Shown: piece by piece, positions 5,449 through 5,584 of the stretch
Layout of the letters: each line of letters starts with the position of its first letter
How positions within the stretch are numbered: position 1 is the stretch's first letter
From: Planctomycetia bacterium
GTDB lineage: Bacteria; Planctomycetota; Phycisphaerae; Phycisphaerales; SM1A02
NCBI GenBank assembly: GCA_005798965.1
Contig: SYIB01000084.1
Location: forward strand, 1-5,584
Direction: 5' to 3'
DNA length: 5,584 nt
The notes under the pieces: generated by a model
Database searches by the model: none
The model's input: only the letters and a program-made list of their open reading frames with translations
Told to the model about the DNA's origin: nothing
Position numbers and translations under genes: made by a program

Positions 5449-5584
5449 CGAAGTGTTGACCTCGCCCGCCAGTTCGATGAACCGCGTGCTTACGCCGACT
5501 TCCTTGGCCTTCCAGGTCAGTTAGAAGGGATCGATGGGGATGCAGTGCCCGCCCAGGCCCGGGCCGGGATAGAAGGGCATGAAG
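5449..5584 (-). pseudogene. Nucleotide-sugar dehydrogenase, central part interrupted by an in-frame TAA (continues beyond the window)
   Basis: Reading leftward on the minus strand from the right edge gives FMPFYPGPGLGGHCIPIDPF, then TAA (5521-5523), then LTWKAKEVGVSTRFIELAGE in the same frame, running on into the downstream fragment. GGHCIPIDP carries the catalytic cysteine of this family. The stop replaces the tyrosine of the common DPFYLTWKA motif, so one base (TAC or TAT to TAA, plus-strand position 5521) accounts for it. Everything else on both sides is intact, so this is either a very recent nonsense mutation, a sequencing or assembly error, or a recoded stop. The N-terminal NAD-binding domain lies outside the window. 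Confidence 0.75.

Overview
The window is 5.6 kb of GC-rich, gene-dense bacterial chromosome. Gene content and protein style (a long LspA preceded by a DksA/TraR-like protein with a Lys/Ala/Pro-rich N-terminal extension) suggest a planctomycete, perhaps Phycisphaerae-like. This assignment is an inference from protein features and gene order, not a search result.

Layout: (1) positions 1-39 are the end of an unseen upstream gene, overlapping by 4 nt the GTG start of an ABC-2 type permease (36-1130, +). (2) proC, pyrroline-5-carboxylate reductase (1140-1943, -), converges on the permease with a 9-nt gap. (3) accA, the carboxyltransferase alpha subunit of acetyl-CoA carboxylase (1985-2962, +), diverges from proC across only 41 nt. 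(4) The 216-nt gap at 2963-3178 holds a near-consensus sigma70-type promoter (TTGCCA, 17 nt, TAAAAT) and a roughly 100-nt leader that can fold into two hairpins. (5) A 357-aa protein follows (3179-4252, +), with a histone-H1-like basic N-terminal half and a DksA/TraR-like C-terminal domain that has lost three of its four zinc-binding cysteines. (6) An 85-nt spacer contains six 11-bp tandem repeats, the last carrying the ATG of lspA, lipoprotein signal peptidase (4338-4997, +). (7) At the right edge is the C-terminal part of a nucleotide-sugar dehydrogenase on the minus strand (5047-5584), interrupted by an in-frame TAA where the family has a tyrosine.

The most unusual structure is the DksA-like/lspA junction. 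From the DksA-like stop codon to the lspA start, very short open frames follow one another, each stop overlapping the next start as ATGA or GTGA, so a terminating ribosome always meets a new start codon. lspA has no visible Shine-Dalgarno sequence, so this chain may be how it is translated. An 11-nt repeat containing ATGA produces such a chain automatically, whatever the copy number, so the arrangement may be selected or may be a by-product of repeat expansion.

The genes do not form one pathway. proC (proline synthesis), accA (fatty-acid synthesis) and lspA (lipoprotein maturation) are housekeeping genes; the permease belongs to an export system whose ATPase is probably just upstream; the dehydrogenase points to a surface-polysaccharide locus to the right.
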